From DASSUW01 sp963849695 (lineage in GTDB: Bacteria; Actinomycetota; Thermoleophilia; Solirubrobacterales; Solirubrobacteraceae): a DNA stretch of 64,000 nt. How positions within the stretch are numbered: the stretch's first letter is position 1; each line of letters opens with the position of its first letter. The position numbers and the translations under genes were made by a program. This document shows positions 44,768 to 55,033 of the stretch, one piece after another. The notes under the pieces were generated by a model, which was given only the letters and a program-made list of their open reading frames with translations, did no database searches and was not told the DNA's origin. Location: assembly GCA_963849695.1 (NCBI GenBank), contig CAWKIT010000028.1:25008-89007 (forward strand), read 5' to 3'.

Positions 44768-45849
44768 CCGACACGTGTAGCCGCGCCGCCTCAGCCCAGG
44801 AGTAGGCAGCCGCGCGCTCCCGGCCCCTGCGGTCTCGCCGACGTCCTCCATGGCGGCGCGGATCGCGGCGGCGGCCGCGGCCGCATCGCGCGGATCGAAG
44901 TAGCGCGGCACGTCGCCCCCGACCTCGCGTAGGACCGCGATGTCGGAGCACGCGACGGGCACGCCGCGCTCCATCGCCTCCACCACCGGCAGCCCGAAGC
45001 CTTCGGCGACCGTAGGGAACGCGGCACAGGCGGCAACTCGCCACAGCCCCTCCAGCTCGGCGTCGGTGACGTGGTCGACGAAGCGCACTCGCGCCCCGAC
45101 CCCGTTCTCGCGTGCGAGCGCCCGCAGGCGGCGATCGTAGGCTTCGGGATGGCCCGCCAGCACTAGGACCACGTCGGGCGGCAGCGGGAAGCGCGCGGAT
45201 CAGCAGCTCCTGGTTCTTATGCGGCCGTTTGGCGCCGACGCACAGCACCACACGGTGATCGCCGAGCCTGAACCGGTCGCGCACGTCCTCCACCGGCGCC
45301 GCGTCGACCGGCCGTGGCGCGAGCGGAGTCACGACGCAGCGCTCGAGGGGAAGCCCGAGCACGCGCACGACATCTTGGCGCGCAGCCCGCGAGATGGTCG
45401 CGATCACGTCGGCACGACGGGCGGCTCGAGAGACGACCTGCCGGTGACCGAAGCTGCTGACCGCTCCGAGCGTATTCGTGGTGAAGAACGACACGTCGAG
45501 CACACTGAGCACATGCGGGATCCCCGGCCACAGGGGTCCCGTGTTGCCCAGCGAGTGCAGGACGGCCGACTCGCGACGACGGGCCAGATACGGGACCATG
45601 AGCTGCTCCCCGCTGAGCCGCCGAAGTCGCTGGCCCTCCTCCGATCGCAGCGACACCACGTCGCAGAAGCGCCCAAAGCCGTCCGCCCGCAGCGCGCGGG
45701 CGCCGGAGCGCGTCGTGATACACGGTCTGCCGCAGGTGTGGGTACTCGGCGGCCAGCGCCGGCACGAGGCCACGGAGGTACGTCTCCGTGCCGCCGGACA
45801 CGCCGGGCGCGAAGAAGAGGGCGTTGAAGGCGACCGACGCGACCGTCAC
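44725..45849 (-). CDS. Glycosyltransferase family 4, several frame breaks
   Basis: About 375 aa after joining pieces. GTG 45847-45849 opens VTVASVAFNALFFAPGVSGG; then LHSLGNTGPLWPGIPHVLSV, ADVIATISRAARQDVVRVLG, VVLCVGAKRPHKNQELLIRA, VVLVLAGHPEAYDRRLRALA, CAAFPTVAEGFGLPVVEAME and AAAYSWAEAARLHVSA, the GT4 series. Frame breaks near 45,704 (+1), 45,187 (+1), 44,822 (-1) and 44,768 (-1); the stop at 44725 follows YARALAPGRPAAP. So many breaks could be genuine decay, though each motif is intact. GTGA overlap with the upstream gene suggests coupling. Confidence 0.72.
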
Positions 45850-47021
45850 CGCGAGCTGTCCCAGCTCAGAAGCCGCCGCTCGTCGATCGCCCGGCGGTAG
45901 GTGTCGAGCGTCGCCTCCGCCGTCCGCCGCCACGAGAACTCGCGGCAGCGCCGACGCCCCTTTTCGACGAGCTCCGCAGCAAGCCCGCGATCCTCGACAA
46001 GGCGGCGCATCGCGCCTGCCACGTCGTCGTCGCGGTACGGGTCGAAGAGCAGCGCCGCGTTGCCCGCCACCTCCGGCAGCGAGGAGACGTTCGAGCACGC
46101 GACGGGCACACCCCGGCACATGGCGTCGAGCACCGGCAACCCGAAGCCCTCCTCGAGGGACGGCAGGACGAACGCGGCGGCCAGCCGGTAAAGGCCTTCG
46201 AGCTGCTCCTGGCGTCAGCCACTCCGGGAAGACCACTCGGTCGTCGACGCCAAGCTCGGCGGAGAGTCGCCCGCAACTCGTCCTCATGCGGCGTCGGAGA
46301 ACCCGGCAGCACGAGTACGGCATCGAGGTCGGCGAGCGTCTGCATGGCGCGGACGAGCGCCGCCAGGTTCTTGTGTGTCCGCTTCTGGGAGACACAGAGC
46401 AACACAGGGCGGTCGCGGAGCCCGAGCTCGGCTCGAAGCCGAGCCTCGGATACAGGCGCCGCCACCGCGTCGGTCGATGCTGCGAGCGGGATCACGTCAA
46501 TACGATTCGTGTCGAGCCCGAGGCGGTTGACCATGTCGTCGCGTGCGGACGCGGAGATCGCGATCACACGATCGGCCGCACGCGCGGACGGGATGGCGCT
46601 GAGGCGCGTGCCGATCGTCTCGCGAGTCGACATCGCATCGGGGAACCGCAGCCAGATCAGGTCGAGCAGCGTCACGACGGTCGCCACACCCGGCGCCACC
46701 AGGGGCGTCATGTTGGCAAGCCCGTGCAGAACATCGAGGCGCCTCCGCGCGGCTAGGACCGGCTCCGCGATCCACTGGGCGCGCCGCCATCAGGCCGAAG
46801 TTCCACGGCGGCCCGTGCGTGACCGTGACCGGCAGGATCACCCAGCGGACATCGCCGGCCCACTCGGCAGCGCGATCCTCGTGCGCAAGCTCGCGGGACA
46901 CGAACAGCGTGAGCTCGGCGCCGGGATCGGCGTTGAGCAGCTCGGGCACGACCTGTCGCGCATAGGTCCCGGCTCCGCCAGCGCGGCTCACGAGATAGAG
47001 CAGGTTCAGGCCGATCCGCAT
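45846..47021 (-). CDS. Glycosyltransferase family 4, several frame breaks
   Basis: About 390 aa. MRIGLNLLYLVSRAGGAGTY starts the protein (ATG 47019-47021). LHGLANMTPLVAPGVATVVT, LLDLIWLRFPDAMSTRETIG, DRVIAISASARDDMVNRLGL, VLLCVSQKRTHKNLAALVRA, LPSLEEGFGLPVLDAMCRGV (joined) and LPEVAGNAALLFDPYRDDDV follow, as in its paralogues. Breaks at about 46,788, 46,262 and 46,208, each fixed by removing one base. It diverges from the nucleotide-sugar dehydrogenase at 47207. Confidence 0.75.
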
Positions 47022-47206
47022 CGCGGCGACGCCGGTATCGCGGTAAGCGCAGGCGTCGACCCCAAGGGGTCGCTGCGCGGGAAACCGATCCACGGTCGCG
47101 TCACGGGCATGATGCTAGGGGCTCGTTGCACCTCCGAGCCCTGGCCGGCGTGCGGCGCCCGGTCGCGCGCTTCGCCCAGCATCGCCCCGCTAGCCTCCTG
47201 ACCGAA

Positions 47207-48449
47207 ATGCGCTTCGACGTCTCCGTCATCGGCCTCGGACGGATAGGCCTGCCCCTGGCCCTGTGTTTCGCGGACGCGGGCGCGACCGTGCTCGGCGTCG
47301 ACAAGGATGCCGATCGTCTGGCGGTGGTGAGAGCCGGACGCATGCCCTTCAAGGAGCCGGGCACCGAGGAGATGCTGGCCCGCACGACGCTGGAGCTCTC
47401 GGCACGTGCCGCCGACGCCGCGCTCGCCGATGCGATCGTGCTCACCCTGGGCACCCCGAGCCGCTCTCACATCGAGATCGACATGGGGGCCATCCGGTCT
47501 GTCCTGGACGACCTGCTCCCCCACCTGCGCTCGGGCCAGCTGCTCATCCTGCGATCCACTGTGGCTCCCGGGACGACCGACTTCGTGGCGGGCTACCTCG
47601 AGAAGCACCGCGGCTTCAAGATCGGCGAGGATCTGTTCGTCGCGCACGTGCCGGAACGCATCGCGGCCGACCGCTTCGTCGAGGAGATCGGCTCGTTGCC
47701 CTGCATCGTCGGCGGGGTCGGGCCTGAGTTCGACCGAGGCTGCGGCACGGCTGTTCTCAGTGCTCGGAGCGCCCATCGTCCAGACGACGCCGGTGCAGGC
47801 CGAGCTGGCGAAGATCTGGACCAACATCCTCCGGTACGCCACCTTCGCGCTGCCGAATCTGCTCATGATGGACTGCGAGCGCTACGGGGCGAACGTGTTC
47901 GACGTCATCGAGCTCATCAACCGCGACTACCCGCGCGGCGGAATGAGCCTCCCCGGGCTCACCGGCGGAACCTGTCTCCGTAAGGACTTCGCCTTCTCGG
48001 AGGAGAAGTCGAACGCGCCGGGGATGCTGCTCGGCGTCTCTCGCGTGCACGAGAGCGTGCCGCTGTTTCTCGTCGACGGAGTCAAGCGCCGGCTCGGCAG
48101 CCTTCGCGAGCGCAAGGTCGCGGTTCTGGGACTCGCGTTCAAGCGCGACACGGACGACGAGCGCGACTCGCTGTCGCACAAGCTCATCCGCATGCTCGAG
48201 CGAGAGCTCGCCGATGTCGCCGTCCACGACCCCGTCGTCGCCACACCGACAGCCGGCTTCGAGGACGCCATCCGGGCCGCCGACGTCGTGATCGTCGCCA
48301 CCAATCACAGCGCCTACGCGTCTCCGGAGGCGCTGCAGGCAATCGCCGAACTCGCCGGCGAGCACTGTCTCGTGGTGGATCCATGGAACGCCTTCGGCGC
48401 CGCCCAGGTGTTCGCCTATGCCAGCGAAGTGGCGGCGCTCCGCGCGTGA
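47207..48449 (+). CDS. Nucleotide-sugar dehydrogenase (UDP-glucose/GDP-mannose dehydrogenase family), one frame break
   Basis: About 413 aa. Oxidises a nucleotide sugar twice at C6 to the uronic acid with NAD. SVIGLGRIGLPLALCFADAG binds NAD; RSTVAPGTTDFVAGYLEKHR and VPERIAADRFVEEI follow; the catalytic Cys sits in GGTCLRKDFAF, a less usual context than GGHC or GGSC; VAVLGLAFKRDTDDERDS begins the C-terminal domain. One extra G at about 47,739 breaks the frame before AAARLFSVLGAP. ATG 47207 has TAGCCT ten bases upstream. It leads a plus-strand run in which every junction overlaps by GTGA. Confidence 0.88.
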
Positions 48450-49414
48450 CGCGTGTTCTGGTCACCGGCGGCGCCGGGCTGATCGGCGCGGCGGTCGTCC
48501 GACGCTTGCTCGGCGACCCGGACTTCGAGATACGCGTCTCGGACCAGCGAGCAGCGCCCGTATGGATGCGCGAAGGCTGCGAGGTGCACACAGGTGACCT
48601 CCGCGACCTGGAGCAGGCGCGTCGCGCCATCCGCGGCTGCAGCCACGTGATTCACCTGGCCGCCATCGTGGGCGGCATCGCGAACTTCCACACGCTGCCG
48701 TACACGCTCACCGAGGTGAACCACTCGCTCTACAACGCGATCTTCCGCGCAGCCCTCGACGAGGGCGTGGATCGCTTCACGTATGTGTCGTCGAGCATGG
48801 TGTTCGAACGCGCCGAGCAGTTCCCGACGACCGAGGCATACCTCCCCGAGTGCCCGGCGCCGCGCTCGGCCTACGGCTGGTCGAAGCTGGCCGGAGAGGT
48901 CTACTGCCGAGCCGCGCAGACAGAGCACGGGCTCCCCTTCACCATCTGCAGGCCCTTCAACGCCTACGGGCCCGGCGAGCTTCCGGACGCCGAGCCGGGT
49001 ATCGCGCACGCGGTGCCCGACCTCATCCGGAAGTCGCTGGCGCGTATGCGCCCGCTGCCGATCTTCGGCTCCGGGGAGCAGACACGCACGCTGACCCACG
49101 TGGACGACATCGCAGACGGGATCGTGACCGCCACGGCTGATGTGGCAGGCCTCAATGAGGACTTCAACATCTCGGCCACGGAGGAGCTGACGGTCGCGCA
49201 GATCGCGCGCCTATGCTGGGAGGCGTGCGGCAACGACGCCGACGAACTCGAGCTCGAGCACCGCTCGAGCTTCGAAGTCGACGTGCAGCGGCGGTGGCCG
49301 TCCGTCGATAAGGCCGACCGCCTTCTCGGCTGGCGTGCACGGATCGGTCCGCGCGAGGGCATCGCACAGACCGCAGCTTGGCTGCGCAGACAGGAAGGAG
49401 CGAACGCCGCGTGA
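48446..49414 (+). CDS. NAD-dependent epimerase (extended SDR, possibly GDP-mannose 3,5-epimerase-like)
   Basis: 322 aa. VLVTGGAGLIGAAVVRRLLG binds NAD(P); VIHLAAIVGGIANFHTLPY is unusual and recalls GDP-mannose 3,5-epimerases; YVSSSMVF and SAYGWSKLAGEVYCR give the Ser and YxxxK; ICRPFNAYGPGE is the substrate loop. Because Gmd follows directly, the enzyme may act on GDP-sugars. GTG overlaps the preceding stop, and its own stop overlaps gmd. Confidence 0.82.
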   Translation: MTRVLVTGGAGLIGAAVVRRLLGDPDFEIRVSDQRAAPVWMREGCEVHTGDLRDLEQARRAIRGCSHVIHLAAIVGGIANFHTLPYTLTEVNHSLYNAIFRAALDEGVDRFTYVSSSMVFERAEQFPTTEAYLPECPAPRSAYGWSKLAGEVYCRAAQTEHGLPFTICRPFNAYGPGELPDAEPGIAHAVPDLIRKSLARMRPLPIFGSGEQTRTLTHVDDIADGIVTATADVAGLNEDFNISATEELTVAQIARLCWEACGNDADELELEHRSSFEVDVQRRWPSVDKADRLLGWRARIGPREGIAQTAAWLRRQEGANAA

Positions 49415-50370
49415 AGCGCGCGATGATCACGGGCATCACCGGGCAGGACGGCTCTTACTTGGCCGATCTGCTGCTGGAGAAGGGCTACGAGGTCCACGGC
49501 ATGGTCCGGCGGTCCTCGACCGAGAGGTTCGACCGGATCGAGCATCTTCGCGACCGGGTCACCCTCCACCAGGGCGATCTCCTGGACCAGCGCTCGATCG
49601 TCGACGCGCTTCGCGCGTCGAAGCCGGACGAGCTCTACAACCTCGCCGCCATGTCGTTCGTCGCCGTCTCCTGGATTCAGCCCACCCTGACGGCGGAGTT
49701 CACCGGTGTCGGCGTCACGCGCATGCTGGAGGCAGTTCGCGAGGCCTGTCCCGAGGCGCGCTTCTACCAGGCGTCGTCGTCGGAGATGTTCGGCAAGGTC
49801 CGGCAGTCGCCCCAGACCGAGGAGACTCCGTTCTATCCGCGGTCCCCGTACGGCGTGGCCAAGGCCTACGGTCATCACATCACCGTGAATTACCGTGAGT
49901 CGTACGGCCTGCATGCGACGAGCGGCATCCTCTTCAACCACGAGTCACCCCGCCGCGGGCTCGAGTTCGTCACCCGCAAGATCACCTGGCATGCGGCGGC
50001 CATCAAGTCAGGGCTCGCTCATGAGCTGCGGCTCGGCAACCTCGACGCCAAACGGGACTGGGGATACGCCAAGGACTACGTCGAGGCCATGTGGCTGATG
50101 CTCCAGCAAGATCGCGCGGACGACTATGTGATCGCGACCGGCAGGACGAACACGGTGCGGCGCTGCGTCGAGATCGCATTTGAGCACATCGGACTCGACT
50201 GGAGGAAGTTCGTCGTGATCGATGACACGCTCAAGCGCCCGGCGGAGGTGGATCTACTGGTCGGTGACCCGAGCAAGGCCGAGCGCGACCTCGGTTGGGC
50301 GCCGCGCACCACTTTCGAGGAACTGATCCGGCTCATGGTGGAAGCGGATGTCAAGCTCCTCCGCGGGTGA
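49411..50370 (+). CDS. gmd: GDP-mannose 4,6-dehydratase
   Basis: 319 aa. Converts GDP-mannose to GDP-4-dehydro-6-deoxymannose, precursor of GDP-rhamnose, -fucose or -perosamine. MITGITGQDGSYLADLLLEK is the diagnostic NADP motif, YQASSSEMFGKVRQSPQTEE and RSPYGVAKAYGHHITVNYRE the catalytic SSE and YxxxK, and NHESPRRGLEFVTRKIT the conserved block. LGNLDAKRDWGYAKDYVEAM is a family signature. No reductase for the 4-keto product is certain in the window; the 48446 epimerase is a candidate. Confidence 0.94.
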   Translation: MKRAMITGITGQDGSYLADLLLEKGYEVHGMVRRSSTERFDRIEHLRDRVTLHQGDLLDQRSIVDALRASKPDELYNLAAMSFVAVSWIQPTLTAEFTGVGVTRMLEAVREACPEARFYQASSSEMFGKVRQSPQTEETPFYPRSPYGVAKAYGHHITVNYRESYGLHATSGILFNHESPRRGLEFVTRKITWHAAAIKSGLAHELRLGNLDAKRDWGYAKDYVEAMWLMLQQDRADDYVIATGRTNTVRRCVEIAFEHIGLDWRKFVVIDDTLKRPAEVDLLVGDPSKAERDLGWAPRTTFEELIRLMVEADVKLLRG

Positions 50371-51335
50371 GGAAGGCGCCGGTCGGGCCGGTGAGCCGCC
50401 CGCTGCCTGACGCCGCCCTCGTGATCGTCCATTACCGGACCGAGGAGGCGACCAGCCGGTGCCTCGGGATGGTCCCTGCGGCGGCCGGCGAGCTGGCGCT
50501 CGAGACCGTGGTGATCGATAACGCCTCGGGCGACGGGAGTGCCGAAGTCCTGCGCCGCCGCTACCCGTGGGCGAACGTCGTCGAGCAGTCCGGCAACTTC
50601 GGCTTCGGCGCCGGCGTCAACGCCGGCTTCGCTGCCACGCGCGCGCCGTTCGTGATGCTCCTGAACCCCGACACCGAGCCTCAGCCGGGCGCGATCGCGC
50701 TCTTGGTCGAGCACCTTCGGCGCACGCCGCGCGCCGGGATGGCTGCGCCGGTGCTGCTCCACCCCGACGGCTCCATCCAGCGCAATGCGCTCAAGCGCTT
50801 CCCCACGCTCGGAACCCTGTTCGTCGACTTCTGTGTCCCCGTCGGCTACGCGCTCGCGGCGTTCCCCGAACGCCACCCGCACGAGTTGTCCGAGCAGGCC
50901 ACCGTGCGGGGCGGGGAGGTCGAGCACGTCAACGGCTCCGCAGTGGCGATCCGCCGTGAGGCCTACGAGCAGGCCGGTGGCTTCGACGAGGCGTTCTTCA
51001 TGTACTTGGAGGAGACGGAGTTCCAGCAGCGCCTAAGCCGGCGCTCCTGGACCGTCGAGGTGGTTCCAGACGCCCGCGTCGTGCACATGGGCCGCGGCGG
51101 CGCCGGGATGGCCGAGATCACGGACCGCTACCTGCCGAGCATCTACCGCTACATGGGCATGCAGGGGCACTCTGCGCGCAGTGTGGACGTGACGCTCGCG
51201 GCCGGCTCGGCGTTGTCGCTCGCGATGCTCGCAACTCTGGCCCGGCTGCGCCCGTCGCGCCGGGCCGAGTACGCCGACCTGCTCACGTTCCACCGATCCG
51301 TGTGGCGGTACGTGAAGGAGCGCAACGTACGGTGA
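50367..51335 (+). CDS. Glycosyltransferase family 2 (rhamnosyltransferase-like)
   Basis: 322 aa. ALVIVHYRTEEATSRCLGMV and TVVIDNASGDGSAEVLRRRY open the fold; VMLLNPDTEPQPGAIALLVE has the metal-binding NPD; GSAVAIRREAYEQAGGFDEA and FFMYLEETEFQQRLSRR supply the acceptor and E(E/T)xE loops. The type often adds rhamnose. The chain ends in two basic helices. GTG overlaps the gmd stop, and the stop overlaps the fusion gene start. Confidence 0.88.
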   Translation: MRKAPVGPVSRPLPDAALVIVHYRTEEATSRCLGMVPAAAGELALETVVIDNASGDGSAEVLRRRYPWANVVEQSGNFGFGAGVNAGFAATRAPFVMLLNPDTEPQPGAIALLVEHLRRTPRAGMAAPVLLHPDGSIQRNALKRFPTLGTLFVDFCVPVGYALAAFPERHPHELSEQATVRGGEVEHVNGSAVAIRREAYEQAGGFDEAFFMYLEETEFQQRLSRRSWTVEVVPDARVVHMGRGGAGMAEITDRYLPSIYRYMGMQGHSARSVDVTLAAGSALSLAMLATLARLRPSRRAEYADLLTFHRSVWRYVKERNVR

Positions 51336-53446
51336 GGCTCACGTTCATCAACGCCTCCCATCCTGCGATGCCGTGCGGGGTCGGGGACTACGCGGCCAAA
51401 CTGGCCGCCGCGGCCGCCGTCTCAGGTCACGAGGTCGTGATGTTCACCTCCTCCGACCCACGCGTGCGCGTCCCGACGGCGCTGTCCGTGTACCCCGTGT
51501 TCCGCGACTGGACGGTCACCGAGTTCCTGCGCCACTATCGCAAGATCCGCGCAACCCGGCCGCAGGCGGTTGTCCTGCAGTACCCGTCGGTGCTGCCCGG
51601 GCCACACTCGCGCCTGCTGTTCCTGTTGCCCGTGCTCACCCGCGCGCTGCTGCCCGGCACCCGAGTCATCCTCGTCGTGCACGAGTTCGCCCGGACGCAT
51701 CCGGCGGCCCGGCGACAGCTCGCGCTCGCGTTCGCCTTCACCCACGAGATCGTCGCGGTCAATCCGGCCGACGTCGCCGCGATCCGCGCGCGCATGCCCT
51801 GGGCTGCGCGCCGCACGCGCCTCGCGGGCATCGGCTCGAACATCCCGCGCGTCGAGGGCGCTCCGAAGGGCGGAGGGCCGCTCTTCTTCTTCGGGTTGCT
51901 GCAAGCCCCGGAGAAGGGCTTCGACGACCTGCTCGAGGCGCTGGCCCGCGTGCCCGGGGCCGAGCTCGAGGTGAGCGGTTCGCTCGACCCGAGCGTGGCC
52001 TACCATCGCGAGGTCGAGGAACGCATCGGCGCGCTCGGTCTCGAGCGCCGGGTCCGCTGGCTGGGCTATCTGGAGCCCGAGGAGCTCAGCCGCCGTCTGC
52101 AGGGCGCGTCGCTCGTGGTGCTGCCGTTCCGCGACGGCGCTGCTTCCAATCGGACGACGGTGGCGGCAGCGCTGCTGAACGGCGCGGCGCTGGTCACCAC
52201 CCGTGGGCCGGATGTGCCCGACCACCTGCGCGAAGGCGAGAATGTGGCGCTGGTCCCCCCTGCCGACCCGGGGTCGCTCGCGGCCGCACTGGAGCGGCTG
52301 CTGGGCGACGGCGCGGCTCGCGAGCGCCTGCGCGCAGGGGCGCTCGCAAGCGCCGGCCGGTACGACTGGCGCGCCGTGGCCGCCGAGACGCTGGGAGCGG
52401 CGGTTCGCCCGCCGCAGGGCGACTGGCCGACCGACGGGCTCGAGCCGACACCGACCTGCCCGGCCTGCGGCGCCGGGGAGCGCCGGGTGCTTTACGCCGG
52501 TCTGCGCGACCGTGTCTCGTTCGTCGCCCCGGGCGCGTGGACGCTGTACAGGTGCAGTGGCTGCGGCGCCGCCTACCCTGACCCGCGGCCGTCGCAGGAC
52601 ACCATCGGCATCGCCTACGGCGGCTACTCCACCCACGCCGTGCCGGCCCCCCCACACGAGGCTCCGCCAGGGGCTCTGGGGAAGGTTCGGTGGGCGCTGG
52701 CCAACGGCTACGTCAACGCCCGCTACGACTACGATTCGCGCCCGCGACGCGCCTCGGCGCACGCGCCGCCCCGCTGTTCCCGCGCCGTCGGTGGCTCGCC
52801 GACATGCGGGTGCGGCACCTGGAACACCGGCCGGGCGCGCGCCTGCTCGACGTAGGCTGCGGCAACGGGACCTTCCTGCGCGACATGCTTGCGGCGGGCT
52901 GGGAGGTGGCGGGCATCGACCCCGATCCGCGCGCCGTCGAGACCGCGCGCGGGACCGGCGCCGAGGTGCGCGAGGGCCTGCTCGAGCGCCACACGTTTCC
53001 GCCGGAGTCCTTCGACGCAGTCACGCTCAGCCACGTCGTCGAGCACCTGCCCGACCCGGCCGACACCCTGGCGATCTGCCGGGAGGTCCTGCGGCCGGGT
53101 GGCGTCCTGTGGATCGCCACGCCGAACCTCGAGTCGGTCGGCCACCGGCGATTCCGATCCAATTGGCGCGGCCTCGAGCCGCCCCGCCACCTGACCGTAT
53201 TCACGCGCCGCTCGCTGGTCGCACTGCTCGAGCGCCAAGGGTTCGACATCGTGGCAACGCCGCGCAACTACATGGCCGTGTTCTTCTTCCGGGCGAGCCA
53301 CGCCATCGCCGAGGGCCGCGACCCCATCCACCCCGCGCCGGGGCCGCTGCGCATCGAGTGGGGCGCGCGGATCGCGAACCTCATGAGCACGCTGAGCGCC
53401 CGCCACGCCGAGGAGCTGATGGTGATCGCGCGCAGGCCCGGACTGA
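51332..53446 (+). CDS. Fusion: GT4 glycosyltransferase, zinc ribbon, SAM methyltransferase
   Basis: About 705 aa. Residues 1-365 are a GT4 enzyme (FINASHPAMPCGVGDYAAKL, VVLQYPSVLPGPHSRLLFLL, LFFFGLLQAPEKGFDDLLEA, LPFRDGAASNRTTVAAALLN). Residues about 380-420 hold CPACG and CSGCG, a zinc-ribbon as found before Methyltransf_23 domains. After a -1 break near 52,735 the methyltransferase follows: GARLLDVGCGNGTFLRDMLA, VTLSHVVEHLPDPADTLAIC, LRPGGVLWIATPNLES. The open frame continues between glycosyltransferase and zinc ribbon without a stop, so the first two parts are truly joined. The 3' end at 53446 is my choice after a +1 in a CCC run; the uncorrected frame runs on antisense to the flippase. 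Confidence 0.78.
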
Positions 53447-53450
53447 AGGC

Positions 53451-54981
53451 TCAGCGCGCGCGCGCGGCGGCGGGCGAGTATCGAGCGCGTCTCGACCACC
53501 AGCTCGTCGGGGATGGCTCGCAGAGCGACGAGCGCCGCGGCGAGCACCGTCGTCGCGAGCAGAACGCTGACGAAGTCCCCGAGGCCCAGAGGCGCAACCG
53601 CCAGCGCCAGCAGCCCCGCGAGCAGAATCCGTGCTGTGCGCCAGGCCGAGGGCAGCAGGTCGCGGTGGGCGAACCACAGTACGACCGTGCCGCCGAGGGC
53701 GACCACCGCCTCACCGAGCACGGTGGCAACCGCCCCGCCTGTCGCGCCGTGCGCATCGCCGAGCACCGGCGTGGCCACGGCGATGGTCAATAGCGCGGCG
53801 GTCGCGATCGCCAGCAACGCGCGGTACATGCGAAGGCTCAGCAGCGCGTAGCCGAAGACCGCGTTGACAAATGCGAACAGGAGCGCGAGCGCCTGGATTC
53901 GCAGCACGTCGGCGGCCGGCGCGAACTGGTCGCCGGCGACGACCTCGATCGCGAGGCTCGCGCCGAGCACCAGGCACACCGCTGTCCACACGCCGACGAT
54001 CAGCGTGCCGTCGAAGCTTCGCTGCAACGCGTATCGCATCCGGTCGCGGTCGTCGCGGGCGCTGCGGGCGAAGATCGGGAACACCGCGCCGATGATCAGC
54101 TGCGGCACGACGATCAGTACGTCGATGATGCGAAACGACGCGCCGAAGTAGCCGGTCTCCGCCTCCGTCGCGACGAGCGAGATGATGATGATCGCGAGCC
54201 GGAAGTAGAGTGCGCCGACCGCACTGGTGACTGCGTAAGGGAAGGTCTCGCGGATCAGCGGCCCCCACTTGCTCAGCCGGAAGCTGGGCACGAGTGCGCT
54301 GCGCTGGCGCACGGCGAAGATGGTGAGCGCCAGCGCCGCGAGGGACGCCGGGATCGCCACGGCCAGGAAGGGCAGCAGCCCAGCGCCCGCGAGGACGAGC
54401 GCGACGATCGCCGCGAAGGTGACGAACTGACGCACCAGGTCGGCGGCGGTGACCCATCCGAAGCGCAGCTCGGCCTGCAGCGGGACCGTCGCGGCAACTT
54501 GGAGGTTCTGGACGAGCAGGCCAACCCCGGCCAGCACGGTGCCGATCACGAGGATCGAGTCGTAGCCTGCCACGGCCGCGAACCCGACAGCCACCGCGAC
54601 GCCGGCCACCGTCAGGGTCACCCGCATGCCCAGCAGCGTGCGCAGCGTCCGCGCGCGCGACGTCGCGCGCGCGGTCGCAAACTCGCGCGTGCCGATCGCG
54701 GTCAGGCCGCCCTCGGTAAGCCCGCCCACGAGCGCGACGAGCGAGAGAACGGTCACGTAGCGGCCGCTGTCCGCGACGCCGAGGTGCCGGAACAGCAGTG
54801 CCGCCGAGAGGACGCCGAGGACGACGGTGACGGCATAGCCGACGACGCGGAGCGCTGCGCCCCGTATGGCGGCCGAGCCCGCGGCGTTCTCGGCCGCGAG
54901 CGGGTCTGCGGACGCAGCCGATCGCTCCGCGTTCGCGGCCACGGACGGAGCCGCGGAGGGGGTGTCGTCCGCCGGGGCCAT
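53451..54981 (-). CDS. Wzx-type polysaccharide flippase (MATE-like/PST family)
   Basis: About 510 aa with twelve to fourteen helices. After a polar N-terminus, ALRVVGYAVTVVLGVLSAAL and FRHLGVADSGRYVTVLSLVA form helix 1-2 with the PST signature; IGTREFATARATSRARTLRT, FPYAVTSAVGALYFRLAIII and FRIIDVLIVVPQLIIGAVFP follow. Moves lipid-linked repeat units across the membrane. The 3' end is uncertain: a TGA in another frame at 53451-53453 follows a CGCGCGCG run where slippage is likely. ATG 54979-54981, with TAGGCT nine bases upstream. The locus thus has both a flippase and an ABC exporter. Confidence 0.85.
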
Positions 54982-55033
54982 GTCGCAAAGAGCCTAGGCT
55001 GTGCCAAAGTGGCCGCCCCGCGACCTAGGCCGC

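Noticed and set aside
52729..53450. Extended C-terminus of the flippase on the minus strand
   Set aside because: Beyond about 53,450 the frame is antisense to the conserved methyltransferase domain and shows no family features.
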